Below, piece by piece: positions 1 to 6,919 of a DNA stretch of 7,883 nucleotides. The notes beneath the pieces were generated by a model, which was not told where the DNA came from, ran no database searches, and was given only the letters and a program-made list of their open reading frames with translations. The position numbers and the translations under genes are program-made. Positions within the stretch are counted from its first letter, which is position 1, and every line of letters starts with the position of its first letter. The stretch lies in NCBI GenBank assembly GCA_002343455.1, contig DDSR01000292.1, forward strand, positions 6,461 through 14,343. Direction: 5' to 3'. The DNA is from Deltaproteobacteria bacterium UBA2385 (lineage in GTDB: Bacteria; Myxococcota_A; UBA796; UBA2385).

Positions 1-518
1 TAGTCGGGCGTGCCGTCGCCGTCGCTGTCGCGCAGCTCGCAGGCGGAGCCGATCTCGATGCTGTCCAGGATGCCGTCGCCGTCGTCGTCCAGGTCCGAGT
101 AGGCGGGGATGCCGTCGCCGTCGAGGTCGGACAGCCCCTCGTTGGCGTCGAGGATGCAGTTGTTGTCGCTGTCGGTGTCCAGGTAGTCGGCCAGCCCGTC
201 TTCGTCGTTGTCGAAGGGCAGGGTCAGGGGGTCGGTGTCGCCGGCCTCGTTCTCGTCGGGGATCCCGTCGTCGTCGCTGTCGATGTCCAGGTAGTCGGGG
301 ATGCCGTCGCCTTCGCTGTCGCGCTCCTCGACCAAGGGGTCTTCGCCGTCGCCCTGGTCGACGATGGAGTAGCCCTCGTGGATGTCGAGGATCGTGTCCC
401 CGTCCTGATCGGAGTAGCTGATGGCGACCGCGCCGGTGTCGTCCTTGCCGCCCTTTGAGCTGGTGCAGGCGAGCAGGGCGAGGGGGGCGAGGAGGAAGAG
501 GGATCGGCTGGGGATCAT
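1..518 (-). CDS. Asp-rich thrombospondin type 3 repeat lipoprotein, 3' end outside the window
   Basis: The frame opens with ATG at 518-516 and is open for 172 codons to the left edge, so only the N-terminal part is visible. Residues 1-17 form a lipoprotein signal (Arg5, then a Leu/Ala-rich core) ending in the lipobox LLAC with Cys18. A short hydrophilic linker follows ([10 protein letters not shown]). From about residue 37 onward come repeated acidic modules of the kinds DxDGDGIPDY, LDxDSDxDGI and DExE, at about residues 37-48, 67-91, 103-127, 131-155 and 164-172. This is the calcium-binding thrombospondin type 3 pattern found in many secreted Myxococcota proteins. Two cysteines (121 and 160) lie between modules. 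The start is supported by GGAG at 527-524, five bases ahead of ATG. The protein is probably anchored in the envelope and stiffened by Ca2+; a C-terminal functional domain could lie outside the window. It diverges from the TonB receptor operon, and nothing here ties its role to that operon. Confidence 0.88.
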   Translation of the reverse strand, partial: MIPSRSLFLLAPLALLACTSSKGGKDDTGAVAISYSDQDGDTILDIHEGYSIVDQGDGEDPLVEERDSEGDGIPDYLDIDSDDDGIPDENEAGDTDPLTLPFDNDEDGLADYLDTDSDNNCILDANEGLSDLDGDGIPAYSDLDDDGDGILDSIEIGSACELRDSDGDGTPD

Positions 519-545
519 GCAGGCTCCGGAAGCGACGGTCCGGGC

Positions 546-575
546 AGTATACAGGATTGGGTCATCGTCAGTCAC
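546..575 (-). promoter_or_regulatory. Candidate sigma-70-like promoter for the Asp-rich lipoprotein gene
   Basis: On the minus strand a -10-like TATACT lies at 551-546 (5 of 6 to TATAAT). GTGACT at 575-570 (4 of 6 to TTGACA) lies 18 bases upstream of it. The -10 ends 27 bases before the start codon at 518, leaving a short leader that contains the GGAG ribosome binding site at 527-524. The hexamer stands out in otherwise very GC-rich DNA. I found no comparably good promoter on the plus strand in the 146-base gap 519-664, although that gap must also serve the receptor operon. Confidence 0.42.
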
Positions 576-664
576 AAAAATGCAAAGTGCGCCCCCACAG
601 GCAGGGTTAGCGGCGCGATGCCCGCTCGCACTCCCCGGCCCTCCCACGACGCGCTGCCGCCCCC

Positions 665-2719
665 ATGCTCCTCTCCCTCCTCGTGCTGCTCGCCGTGCCG
701 GCCCTTGCAGAAGAGCCTGCAGAAGAGCCTGCAGAGGATCCCGCTGAGGATCCCGCTGAGGAGCTGATCATCACCGCGAAGGCGCCTCCCGGCACCGATC
801 CGGGCGCCACCAGCGGCAACGTCACGGTGATCGAGATCGACGGGCGGCAGTCGGCCAGCGCCGATGTCGCCTCGGTGCTCGACGGGGTGGCGGGGGCCAC
901 GGTCACCAGCCTGGGCGGCCTGGGCGACTGGGCGGCCGTCAGCATCCGCGGGTCCAGCGCGAGGCAGGTCCAGGTCTTCTTGGACGGCGTGCCGCTCAAC
1001 CCGGACGGGGGAGAGGCGGTCAACCTCAGCGAGCTGCCGCTGTCGGCCTTCGAGCGGGTCGAGGTCTGGCGCGGGCTGGCTCCGGCCCGCTACGCCGCCG
1101 CGCCCATCGGCGGGGTCGTCGACCTGATCACCCGCTCCGAGCCCTGGACCTCGCTCTCGCTCAGCGGCGGCAGCTACCGCACCGGCCGGCTGGTGGGGGT
1201 CGCCAGCCGCCGAGGGCCCCTGGGCAGCGGTCGGCTCGAGGGCATGGCCATGGCGGACCTGTTCGGCACCACAGGCGCCACCCGCTACTTTGACGACAAC
1301 GGAACGATCTACACGCCCATCGACGATGGCGTCGTCCTGCGCGAGAACAACGCCAAGCTGCAGGGCTCCGGCCTCGCCCGCCTGCGCTGGTCCCGGGGGA
1401 GGCTGCGCCTGGGGGTGCAGGACGGCTTCCTCGCCCGCGACGAGGGCCTGCCGGGGCACATCCAGGCCCCCAGCTTGGAGGCGCGGCTGATGAGCTGGCG
1501 CAACCTGCTCAGCCTCTCGGCCGAGGGGGGCGGGGCCCAGACCCGGATCGAGAGCCGGGCCTGGCTGCTGCAACGCCAGGAGCAGCTCGACGACCCGGCC
1601 GGAGAGCTGGGGGTCGCCAGCACCGAGCAGCGCGACGCCTTCACCACGGTCGGGCTGCTGGGCCACGGCGCCTGGGCGCCCCTGCCCGCGCTGGTGGCCG
1701 GGGCGACGCTGCAGGGCCGACACGAGCAGTACGTCCGGACGGACCTCTCTAGCGGTGCTAGCTCGGCGGGGGACGACCCGCGCCAACGGGAGGCCGTCTC
1801 TGGAGCGCTCTCCCTGGATCTGCGCGGGCTGGACGATCGCTTGCTGCTCTCCCCCGTCGTGCAGGCCCTGGCGCTCTACGATCGGTCCAGCCTGGAAGAG
1901 TCCAGCGCTGCCCTCTACGGCAGCCCGCGGCTGGGTCTCGCCCTGCGCCCCCTAGCGTCGCTAGTGGCGAAGGCGAACCTGATGCGCTCGGTGCGCCCGC
2001 CCGATCTGAGCGAGCTCTTCGGGGACCGGGGCTCCATGCGCGGCAACCCGGAGCTGCTGCCCGAGCGGGGCCTGGGGGCGGACCTGGGCGCGCGCCTGGT
2101 GGGAGAGCGGGGCGCGGGGCTGCGGGGCAGCCTGGACCTGGCCGGCTTCTGGGCCCGGACGCAGGACGCCATCGTCGTGGTCCAGAACTCCCAGCGCACC
2201 AGCATCCCGGTCAACTTCGGCCTGACCCGGGTCGTGGGCCTGGAGGGGGCGGCCACGGCGGACCTGATCGATCGGCTCGATCTGCGCGGGGCGCTGACCT
2301 GGACCGACGCCCGCAACCTCAGCGAGGACCCCTCGGTCAACGGCCTGCGCCTGCCGCGCATCCCCTCGGTGCAGGCCAGCCTGGAGAGCGGGCTGCGCCA
2401 CGGCGAGCAGCTGCGCCTGGGGCACGCCTGGACCTGGGCCTCGGGCACATTTCAGGACGCCACCAATTTCTACCCGCTGGCCCCCCGCTCCCTGCACAGC
2501 GCCTTCCTGCGGGTCCAGCCGCGGTCGGCCTGGCCCTCCGCCGAGCTCTCGGTGCTCAACCTGGCCGACCGGCTGGTCGAGGTCGTGCCCCGCAACCCGC
2601 TGGATCCCGCCGACGACGCCCGGATCGTCTCTGCCATCACGGACTACGCGGGCTACCCTCTGCCCGGCCGCACCTTCCTCCTCACCCTGCGGTGGGAGGA
2701 CCGACCGGAGACCCGATGA
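665..2719 (+). CDS. TonB-dependent outer-membrane receptor (BtuB/siderophore-receptor type)
   Basis: This 684-residue protein has receptor architecture. Residues 1-15 are a signal peptide ending ALA. Residues 16-32 are a Glu/Pro/Ala repeat tether, followed by a TonB-box-like ELIITA at 33-38. The plug domain spans about 48-157, with SIRGSS at 93-98, VFLDGVPL at 104-111 and [10 protein letters not shown] at 148-157. The rest is a beta-barrel containing the typical NPELLPER at 461-468 and a C-terminal strand [10 protein letters not shown]. Such proteins import iron chelates, haem, cobalamin or other large ligands across the outer membrane using TonB energy; the ligand cannot be read from the sequence. 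The plug most resembles the BtuB class to my eye. ATG 665 is the only possible start: an in-frame TAG lies at 608-610 and no ATG, GTG or TTG occurs between. The start has no visible Shine-Dalgarno sequence, and the signal peptide has no basic residue before its core. The stop overlaps the next gene in ATGA. Two CTAG palindromes lie inside the barrel-coding part. Confidence 0.93.
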   Translation: MLLSLLVLLAVPALAEEPAEEPAEDPAEDPAEELIITAKAPPGTDPGATSGNVTVIEIDGRQSASADVASVLDGVAGATVTSLGGLGDWAAVSIRGSSARQVQVFLDGVPLNPDGGEAVNLSELPLSAFERVEVWRGLAPARYAAAPIGGVVDLITRSEPWTSLSLSGGSYRTGRLVGVASRRGPLGSGRLEGMAMADLFGTTGATRYFDDNGTIYTPIDDGVVLRENNAKLQGSGLARLRWSRGRLRLGVQDGFLARDEGLPGHIQAPSLEARLMSWRNLLSLSAEGGGAQTRIESRAWLLQRQEQLDDPAGELGVASTEQRDAFTTVGLLGHGAWAPLPALVAGATLQGRHEQYVRTDLSSGASSAGDDPRQREAVSGALSLDLRGLDDRLLLSPVVQALALYDRSSLEESSAALYGSPRLGLALRPLASLVAKANLMRSVRPPDLSELFGDRGSMRGNPELLPERGLGADLGARLVGERGAGLRGSLDLAGFWARTQDAIVVVQNSQRTSIPVNFGLTRVVGLEGAATADLIDRLDLRGALTWTDARNLSEDPSVNGLRLPRIPSVQASLESGLRHGEQLRLGHAWTWASGTFQDATNFYPLAPRSLHSAFLRVQPRSAWPSAELSVLNLADRLVEVVPRNPLDPADDARIVSAITDYAGYPLPGRTFLLTLRWEDRPETR
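707..763 (+). repeat. 12-bp tandem repeat encoding an AEEP/AEDP periplasmic tether
   Basis: About 4.75 units of a 12-base repeat lie here. The first two are GCAGAAGAGCCT and the next two vary as GCAGAGGATCCC and GCTGAGGATCCC. They encode [16 protein letters not shown] and AEE, directly after the signal peptide cleavage site and directly before the TonB-box-like ELIITA. The array sets the length of the flexible segment that carries the TonB box and could change copy number by slippage. The last residues at the right edge of the window (EEPPAEE) look like the beginning of a similar tether. Confidence 0.85.
1749..1761. repeat. CTAG palindrome copy 1, CTAGCGGTGCTAG
   Basis: This is a 13-base inverted repeat with CTAGC arms around the centre GGT. 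It lies within the receptor gene and is read in frame as part of SSGASS. It is one of four copies of CTAGCGNYGCTAG in the window. Confidence 0.85.
1952..1964. repeat. CTAG palindrome copy 2, CTAGCGTCGCTAG
   Basis: The same CTAGC arms surround the centre GTC, 203 bases after copy 1 and inside the same receptor gene. It is read as LASLV using two rare CTA leucine codons, where neighbouring leucines are almost all CTG or CTC. Confidence 0.85.
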
Positions 2720-3780
2720 GCCTCGTCCTCCTCGCCCTCGCCTGCACGCCCACGGGAGGCCTCGACTCGGCCTCGCCCGAGCTGGGGCCCCAGGCCGTGC
2801 TGGCCACCGTCTCGATGGACTTCGCCACCGGGGCCCTGGCCAGCGTCTCGCTCGAGGACGGCAGCATCCAGGACCTGCTGGCGCCGGTCTCCGGTGACGC
2901 GGTCGTGCGTACGGTCGGCGAGGAGGTCCTGGTCCTGAACCGCTTTGGCTACGACAACCTGCGCTTCTACGCGCCCGGGCAGTGGTCCGCGCCGCGGCTG
3001 GAGGTCGGCGTCGGAGACGGCGAGGGCCCGACCAACCCGGTGGACACCGCCATCTGCGGCGAGGACCTGCTGGTGTTGCTCTACGAGCGTGACCACGCGC
3101 TCTTCCTCTCGCCCACGACGGGGGCCGTGACCGGGACGCTCGACCTGAGCCCCTGGGTGGACGGCGATGGGCAGAGCCCGGAGGCCGGGTCCATCGCCGC
3201 CTGGGAGGGCCGGCTGTACCTGGGCCTGGAGCGCCTCGATCGGTCCGCGGGCTGGATCGACGCCGGCGGCTTCGTGCTGGAGGTGGACTGCGAGGCGCGC
3301 GCGATCACCCGCGAGTGGGAGGGGCCGGCCAACACCAACGTCGAGGGCTGGCCGGAGGGCGACGGGCTGCTGGTGAGGGGGCGCGCCTGGGGTGAGCGGG
3401 CCGGCGGCGTCTACCGCTTCGATCCCGAGCAGGGGCTCAGCCCACTGGTCGAGGTGGTCGAGGGAGAGGTCGCCGGCATCGCGGCGGTCGGCTCGGACCT
3501 GATCTACACGACGCTGGCGGAGGACAACAGCAGCTACGGCATCCACTGCGCGGATCTCTCCACCGGCCAGAGCCGGGAGGTGGACCGGCGCACCGAGTAC
3601 CTCGCCGACATCGCCGCCAGCCCCACGGGCGAGGCCTGGATCGCCGCCCACTGGGGCTGGAACGACCCCGAAGGTTCCTCTCCCGGCGTGTTTCGCTGGG
3701 ACATCGCCTCCTGCGAGCCGATCGAGCCCGACCAGCCCCTGCAGTTCTCTCTCGCCCCCTCGAGCATCGCCTTCCCGTGA
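2716..3780 (+). CDS. Beta-propeller-like surface lipoprotein paired with the TonB receptor
   Basis: This is a 354-residue lipoprotein. Its signal is only nine residues (MSLVLLALA) before the lipobox cysteine, Cys10. The mature part lacks membrane segments and shows the repeating short-strand pattern of a YncE/YVTN or DUF5074-like beta-propeller: LDLSPWVDGDG at 142-152, RLYLGLERLDR at 166-176, and later GVYRFDPEQG, IYTTLAED and GVFRWDIASC. I assign the fold by pattern only. ATG 2716 is preferred over the in-frame GTG 2692 because it has GGAG at 2707-2710, makes an ATGA overlap with the receptor stop, and starts just before the hydrophobic core. In Bacteroidota, beta-propeller lipoproteins beside receptors (BtuG with BtuB) capture the ligand at the cell surface. 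By analogy this protein may feed ligand to the receptor. The analogy is inference, and the ligand need not be cobalamin. Confidence 0.75.
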   Translation: MSLVLLALACTPTGGLDSASPELGPQAVLATVSMDFATGALASVSLEDGSIQDLLAPVSGDAVVRTVGEEVLVLNRFGYDNLRFYAPGQWSAPRLEVGVGDGEGPTNPVDTAICGEDLLVLLYERDHALFLSPTTGAVTGTLDLSPWVDGDGQSPEAGSIAAWEGRLYLGLERLDRSAGWIDAGGFVLEVDCEARAITREWEGPANTNVEGWPEGDGLLVRGRAWGERAGGVYRFDPEQGLSPLVEVVEGEVAGIAAVGSDLIYTTLAEDNSSYGIHCADLSTGQSREVDRRTEYLADIAASPTGEAWIAAHWGWNDPEGSSPGVFRWDIASCEPIEPDQPLQFSLAPSSIAFP

Positions 3781-4109
3781 TCCTCCTGCTGCTGGCCTGC
3801 GCCGGAGCGCCCGACCCCTGCGCGTCCATGTGCTCCGCCGCCGGCGAGCTGCTGGGCGCCTGCGTCGAGGACTGGGAGCTCGACTGGCCCGCCGTCGGAT
3901 ACGCAGACGAGGCCGACTTCCTGGGGAGCTGCGAGACCTGGGCCTGGGAGGCGCGCCTGCTGGAGCGCGAGGCTCGACGCCAGGGCGAGGCCGAGCGCGG
4001 CGCCGTCGACCTGCTCTGCGAGCAGCGAGAGGTCGACCTGCGCGCGGCCATCGAGGAGCCCGCCTGCGAGGCCTGGACGGCCATCGACTGGAGCGAGATG
4101 CCCTGGTGA
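3777..4109 (+). CDS. Small cysteine-rich lipoprotein of unknown function
   Basis: This 110-residue protein starts at GTG 3777, inside the GTGA that overlaps the previous stop, so its translation is probably coupled to it; I see no clear separate ribosome binding site. The signal is minimal (MILLLLA), with the lipobox cysteine at Cys8. The mature chain holds six further cysteines (15, 19, 29, 52, 81 and 97), an even number that could form three disulfides. It has several tryptophans and a charged helical stretch at about 58-95 rich in Glu and Arg. I do not recognise the family. It is the last gene of the receptor operon, so it is probably an envelope accessory of the receptor/propeller pair, perhaps a structural or metal-binding subunit; neither role is shown by the sequence. 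A non-functional frame is unlikely given the exact coupling, the lipobox and the even cysteine count. Confidence 0.72.
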   Translation: MILLLLACAGAPDPCASMCSAAGELLGACVEDWELDWPAVGYADEADFLGSCETWAWEARLLEREARRQGEAERGAVDLLCEQREVDLRAAIEEPACEAWTAIDWSEMPW

Positions 4110-4181
4110 TGGGCCTTCCCGTAGGGGTCTGGTCGTTACAATTCCAATTCACTGCCGCGGGCAAATGGCAAATGCGAATAC

Positions 4182-4211
4182 CTGACGCCGGAATTCTTCA
4201 ACTTTGATATT
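4182..4211 (+). promoter_or_regulatory. Candidate promoter for the DUF4856-imelysin operon
   Basis: CTGACG at 4182-4187 (4 of 6 to TTGACA) is followed after 18 bases by GATATT at 4206-4211 (4 of 6 to TATAAT). Both lie in the only clearly AT-enriched stretch of the window, about 4130-4235. The -10 falls inside the Fur-like site, the usual geometry for repression by blocking polymerase. The 154-base gap (4110-4263) also contains a GCAAATG tandem pair at 4161-4174. It shows no convincing terminator hairpin for the upstream operon. Confidence 0.35.
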
Positions 4212-4229
4212 GATAGTGAAAGTCAACTT
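4198..4229 (+). repeat. TCAACTT direct repeats flanking the Fur-like site
   Basis: TCAACTT occurs at 4198-4204 and again at 4223-4229, 25 bases apart, with similar neighbouring bases (9 of 12 agree over the extended unit). The pair brackets the Fur-like operator. It could be a second regulator's site or chance in an AT-rich stretch. Confidence 0.4.
4204..4226. promoter_or_regulatory. Fur-box-like operator
   Basis: The 23-base site begins TTGA and ends TCAA, and 14 of its 22 non-central bases are symmetric. Inside it lie three consecutive hexamers, GATATT-GATAGT-GAAAGT (4206-4223), the hexamer arrangement of classical Fur boxes. The 19 bases 4206-4224 match the E. coli Fur consensus at 13 positions by hand count. 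It sits 38 bases before the start codon of an operon containing an imelysin-family protein, a family often controlled by iron. Fe2+-Fur repression with expression under iron starvation is the likely reading. A related regulator such as Zur or Mur would be an alternative. Confidence 0.55.
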
Positions 4230-4263
4230 CGTTAGTGGCCGGTGCCAACCCTGGAGACCCCCC

Positions 4264-5754
4264 TTGACGACCTTCGCGCTCCTCTTCCTGCTGGCCTGTA
4301 CGGGCGACAAAGACACCGGTTCCGACACCTCCGGCGACGGTGGCACCTCCGACGGCGGGACCTCCGACGGCGGGACCTCCGACGGCGGCACCTCCGACGG
4401 CGGCGGCGGCGACGGCGGGGCCACCACCGCTGACGCCTACGCCTTCGAGAGCGCCTTCCAGCCGGGGGTCAGCTCGGTCTCCAACGACGGCCAGATCATG
4501 CGCCACCTGCTGATCGACGACCTGAGCACGCACCTGGGAGGCATCACCGCCCGCATCGACGCCGGGACCTTCTTCCCGGTGGCCGGCGATGTGAAGTCCG
4601 AGCTGCTCTTCTACTTCGAGTTCGACAGCAGCACCTCCGGGCTGGTCGCCCCGCTGAAGTCGACCGATCCCGCCCCCGCCCAGGCGACCTACGACGAGGT
4701 CAGCACCGGCAAGAACCTCAAGGACAAGCTGGCCGGCAACGACAGCTCCACCGACCACAAGGACTGGAGCAGCGAGTTCGTCGGCTGGTCGGACCCCGGG
4801 GTCAGCTCGCCGGAGAGCCTCGTCCTGGCCTGGATCGACATGATCGACGCCGCCGCCGTCGACCGCGCCAACGGCAACATCCCGCTCGACCCCACCGGCG
4901 CTCCGCTCAGCGCTATCTACCTGACCGCCGACGGCCAGGACCTCAACCAGCTCCTGAACAAGTTCCTGCGCGGGGGCGTCGCCTTCAGCCAGGGCACCGA
5001 CGACTACCTGGACGACGACGTCGACGGCAAGGGCCTGCTGGCCGACCACAGCGCCGCCGACGGGGACGAGGCCTGGACCCCGCTGGAGCACCAGTGGGAC
5101 GAGGGCTTCGGCTACTTCGGCGCGGCCCGGACCTACGGCTCCTGGTCCGACGAGCTGATCGCCGACACCGCCTACGAGGACGTGAACGGGGACGGCAAGA
5201 TCGACCTGCTGAGCGAGGTGAGCTGGGGCCACTCCACCAACGCCGCCAAGCGCGACCGCGGCGCCTCCAAGACCGCCCCGATGGACCTGACCGCCCAGGC
5301 CTGGGACGGCTTCTACCTGGGCCGCGCCCTGCTCTCTTCCACCGCCGGCACGGCGCTGACCACGGCCCAGCTCGACGAGCTGAAGGGCTACCGCGACCAG
5401 GCCGAGCAGGCCTGGGAGCTGGCCATCGCCACGACCGTCGTGCACTACATCAACGACACCCTGCAGGACATGGGCACGATCGGCACCCCCGACTACAGCT
5501 TCGCCGACCACGCCAAGCACTGGTCGGAGGGCAAGGGCTTCGCGCTCGGGCTCCAGTTCAACCCGCGCAGCCCCCTCTCCGACGCCGACTTCGCCCTGGT
5601 GCACGAGCTGCTGGGCGACGCCCCGGTGCTCACCGGCAGCAGCGAGCTGGAGGCCTACGCCGAGGACCTGCGCGAGGCCCGGGCCATCCTCGGCGCGGCC
5701 TACGGGATCGACGCCAGCAACCTGGGAGACGACGATGGCACCAACGGCCTCTAA
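4264..5754 (+). CDS. DUF4856-type lipoprotein, imelysin-operon partner
   Basis: Starting at TTG 4264 gives 496 residues. The start has GGAG at 4253-4256, seven bases upstream, and begins a clean lipoprotein signal, MTTFALLFLLAC, with Cys12. An upstream GTG at 4216 would add a charged leader but lies within the Fur-like site and has no ribosome binding site. After Cys12 comes a disordered Gly/Ser/Thr/Asp linker to about residue 53. The folded part carries features I associate with DUF4856: LEHQWDEGFGYFGA at 274-287, then a calcium-loop-like DVNGDGKID at 306-314 leading into LSEVSWGHSTNAAKRDR. The remainder looks largely helical. DUF4856 proteins are found beside imelysins in Bacteroidota and Proteobacteria. 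Their biochemical role is unknown to me, but location and context favour a periplasmic or surface part of iron acquisition. The gene overlaps the imelysin gene by 20 bases. Confidence 0.8.
   Translation: MTTFALLFLLACTGDKDTGSDTSGDGGTSDGGTSDGGTSDGGTSDGGGGDGGATTADAYAFESAFQPGVSSVSNDGQIMRHLLIDDLSTHLGGITARIDAGTFFPVAGDVKSELLFYFEFDSSTSGLVAPLKSTDPAPAQATYDEVSTGKNLKDKLAGNDSSTDHKDWSSEFVGWSDPGVSSPESLVLAWIDMIDAAAVDRANGNIPLDPTGAPLSAIYLTADGQDLNQLLNKFLRGGVAFSQGTDDYLDDDVDGKGLLADHSAADGDEAWTPLEHQWDEGFGYFGAARTYGSWSDELIADTAYEDVNGDGKIDLLSEVSWGHSTNAAKRDRGASKTAPMDLTAQAWDGFYLGRALLSSTAGTALTTAQLDELKGYRDQAEQAWELAIATTVVHYINDTLQDMGTIGTPDYSFADHAKHWSEGKGFALGLQFNPRSPLSDADFALVHELLGDAPVLTGSSELEAYAEDLREARAILGAAYGIDASNLGDDDGTNGL
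4342..4416 (+). repeat. 15-bp tandem repeat encoding GTSDG linker units
   Basis: Four consecutive 15-base units encode GTSDG. They differ only at the third base of the first codon (GGC, GGG, GGG, GGC). A degenerate fifth unit encodes GGGDG. The array forms the flexible tether between the lipidated cysteine and the folded DUF4856 domain, so slippage here would change tether length without breaking the frame. Confidence 0.88.
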
Positions 5755-6919
5755 GACCGGCGCGCTCTCCTGGGCCGTCCTGGCCAGCCTCGCCCTGGCG
5801 GTGCTGGCCCGGCCGACCGGCTGCACCGAGAAGGGCAGCGACGGTGGCGCGCTGACCAGCGTCCTGGTCGAAGACTTGTTGGCCCAGGTCGGCCCCGGGG
5901 TCGTCCAGCCCGCCCTGGCCGACTTCCTGGTGGCCATGGACGGCCTCGACGCCGCCCTGGCCGCCTGGGATGGCAGCGAGGGCAGCAGCCGCGACGAGGC
6001 CCAGAACGCCTGGCGGGTGGCGATGCGCGCCTGGCAGCGGGTCGAGGTGATGCAGATCGGCTCGCTGGGCAGCTCCCTCACCGCGGCCGGCGGCGCCGAT
6101 CTGCGCGACGAGATCTACTCCTGGCCGACCATCAATCCTTGCCGGGTCGATCAAGAAACCGCCGAGGCCGCCTGGGAGGAGAGCGACTTCTTCACGGCGA
6201 ACCTGGTCAACAGCTACGGCCTGGACGCGGTCGAGCACCTGCTCTGGGCCGGGGCCGACAACACCTGCCCCAGCCAGACGACCCCCAACAGCGACGGGGC
6301 CTGGGTCGCGCTGGGCGAGGCGGGCGTGCAGGACAACCGCGCCGCCTTCAGCCGGGCGCTCTCGGCCGAGGTCCGGCGTCAAGCCGCGGCCCTGCTGGCC
6401 GAGTGGGAGGGCGACTTCGCCCAGACCCTGGCCGAGGCGGCGGCCCCCTACGAGGACGAGCAGCAGGCCCTCAACGCGGTCTACGACGCGCTCTTCTACC
6501 TGGAGATCGCCACCAAGGACCGCAAGCTGGCCTGGCCGATGGGCATCGGCGAGTGCACCAGCGGCGCCTGCGAGGAGGAGGTCGAGGGCCTGGTCAGCGG
6601 CAGCGGGGTGTCCAGCATCGCCGGCAACCTGGAGGGCTTCGGCCTGCTCTTCCGCGGAGGCGAGGGCATCGGCTGGGACGATCTGCTGGTGGACCTGGGG
6701 CATGGCGACCTCAGCGAGCAGATCCTGGTCGACCTCGACGCCGCCCTGGTCCTGGCCAACGCGCTGGAGGCGCCCCTGGACGAGGCCATCCTGGACCAGC
6801 CCGAGCATGTCGAGGAGCTGCACGCCGCCGTCAAGAAGGTCACCGACGCGATGAAGGGTGACCTCTCGACCCTGCTGGCGCTGGAGATCCCAGGCGAGGC
6901 GGCAGGTGACAACGACTGA
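5735..6919 (+). CDS. Imelysin family (peptidase M75-like) envelope protein
   Basis: This 394-residue protein belongs to the imelysin family, which includes iron-regulated envelope proteins such as IrpA and EfeO-like M75 domains. Family marks are WRVAMRAWQRVEVMQIG at 93-109, EIYSWPTINPCRVDQ at 126-140 and GLDAVEHLLW at 162-171. The last occupies the place of the GxHxxE motif but has Asp164 instead of His (GxDxxE). The rest is a helical bundle with an Ala/Leu-rich pattern. The proposed role is iron or iron-chelate binding in the periplasm; proteolysis has not been well supported for relatives. ATG 5735 has GGGAG six bases upstream, and the gene overlaps the DUF4856 gene by 20 bases, so the two are surely co-translated. 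The N-terminus MAPTASK plus a hydrophobic core looks secretory. The first cysteine lies in PTGC (Cys30), a poor lipobox, so lipidation is uncertain and cleavage after VLA is an alternative. Confidence 0.88.
   Translation: MAPTASKTGALSWAVLASLALAVLARPTGCTEKGSDGGALTSVLVEDLLAQVGPGVVQPALADFLVAMDGLDAALAAWDGSEGSSRDEAQNAWRVAMRAWQRVEVMQIGSLGSSLTAAGGADLRDEIYSWPTINPCRVDQETAEAAWEESDFFTANLVNSYGLDAVEHLLWAGADNTCPSQTTPNSDGAWVALGEAGVQDNRAAFSRALSAEVRRQAAALLAEWEGDFAQTLAEAAAPYEDEQQALNAVYDALFYLEIATKDRKLAWPMGIGECTSGACEEEVEGLVSGSGVSSIAGNLEGFGLLFRGGEGIGWDDLLVDLGHGDLSEQILVDLDAALVLANALEAPLDEAILDQPEHVEELHAAVKKVTDAMKGDLSTLLALEIPGEAAGDND

Noticed and set aside
1..330. Repeated GTCGCCGTC-type DNA as a tandem or CRISPR-like array
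   Set aside because: The repetition is the reverse complement of codons for DGDG and DSDGD modules in a coding frame, without uniform repeats and spacers.
519..664. Cobalamin riboswitch or Fur box before the TonB receptor
   Set aside because: The gap is only 146 bases, and I could not find a B12-box-like segment, a plausible riboswitch fold or Fur-type hexamers in it.
2692..2715. GTG 2692 as start of the propeller lipoprotein
   Set aside because: It would put eight polar residues (MGGPTGDP) before the signal core and lacks a ribosome binding site. ATG 2716 has GGAG and the ATGA coupling.
4110..4160. Intrinsic terminator after the first operon
   Set aside because: Only a tiny TGCC/GGCA stem near 4153-4163 is visible, with no T-run; not a convincing terminator.
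4204..4263. TTG 4204 or GTG 4216 as start of the DUF4856 gene
   Set aside because: Both fall within the Fur-like/promoter region without a ribosome binding site. TTG 4264 has GGAG at the right distance and begins a canonical lipoprotein signal.
4342..4416. 15-bp repeats as iterons of an origin
   Set aside because: The units stay in frame, vary only at a wobble base and encode a Gly/Ser/Thr/Asp linker after a lipobox; there are no DnaA boxes or replication genes nearby.
4198..6081. Long minus-strand open frame (about 627 codons) opposite the DUF4856 and imelysin genes, and similar ones at 572-1786, 2653-4164, 5630-7393 and 6933-7772
   Set aside because: They lie opposite well-supported genes in high-GC DNA where G/C-ending codons suppress stops on the other strand. 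Their translations are low-complexity Gly/Ala/Arg/Val strings without domains.
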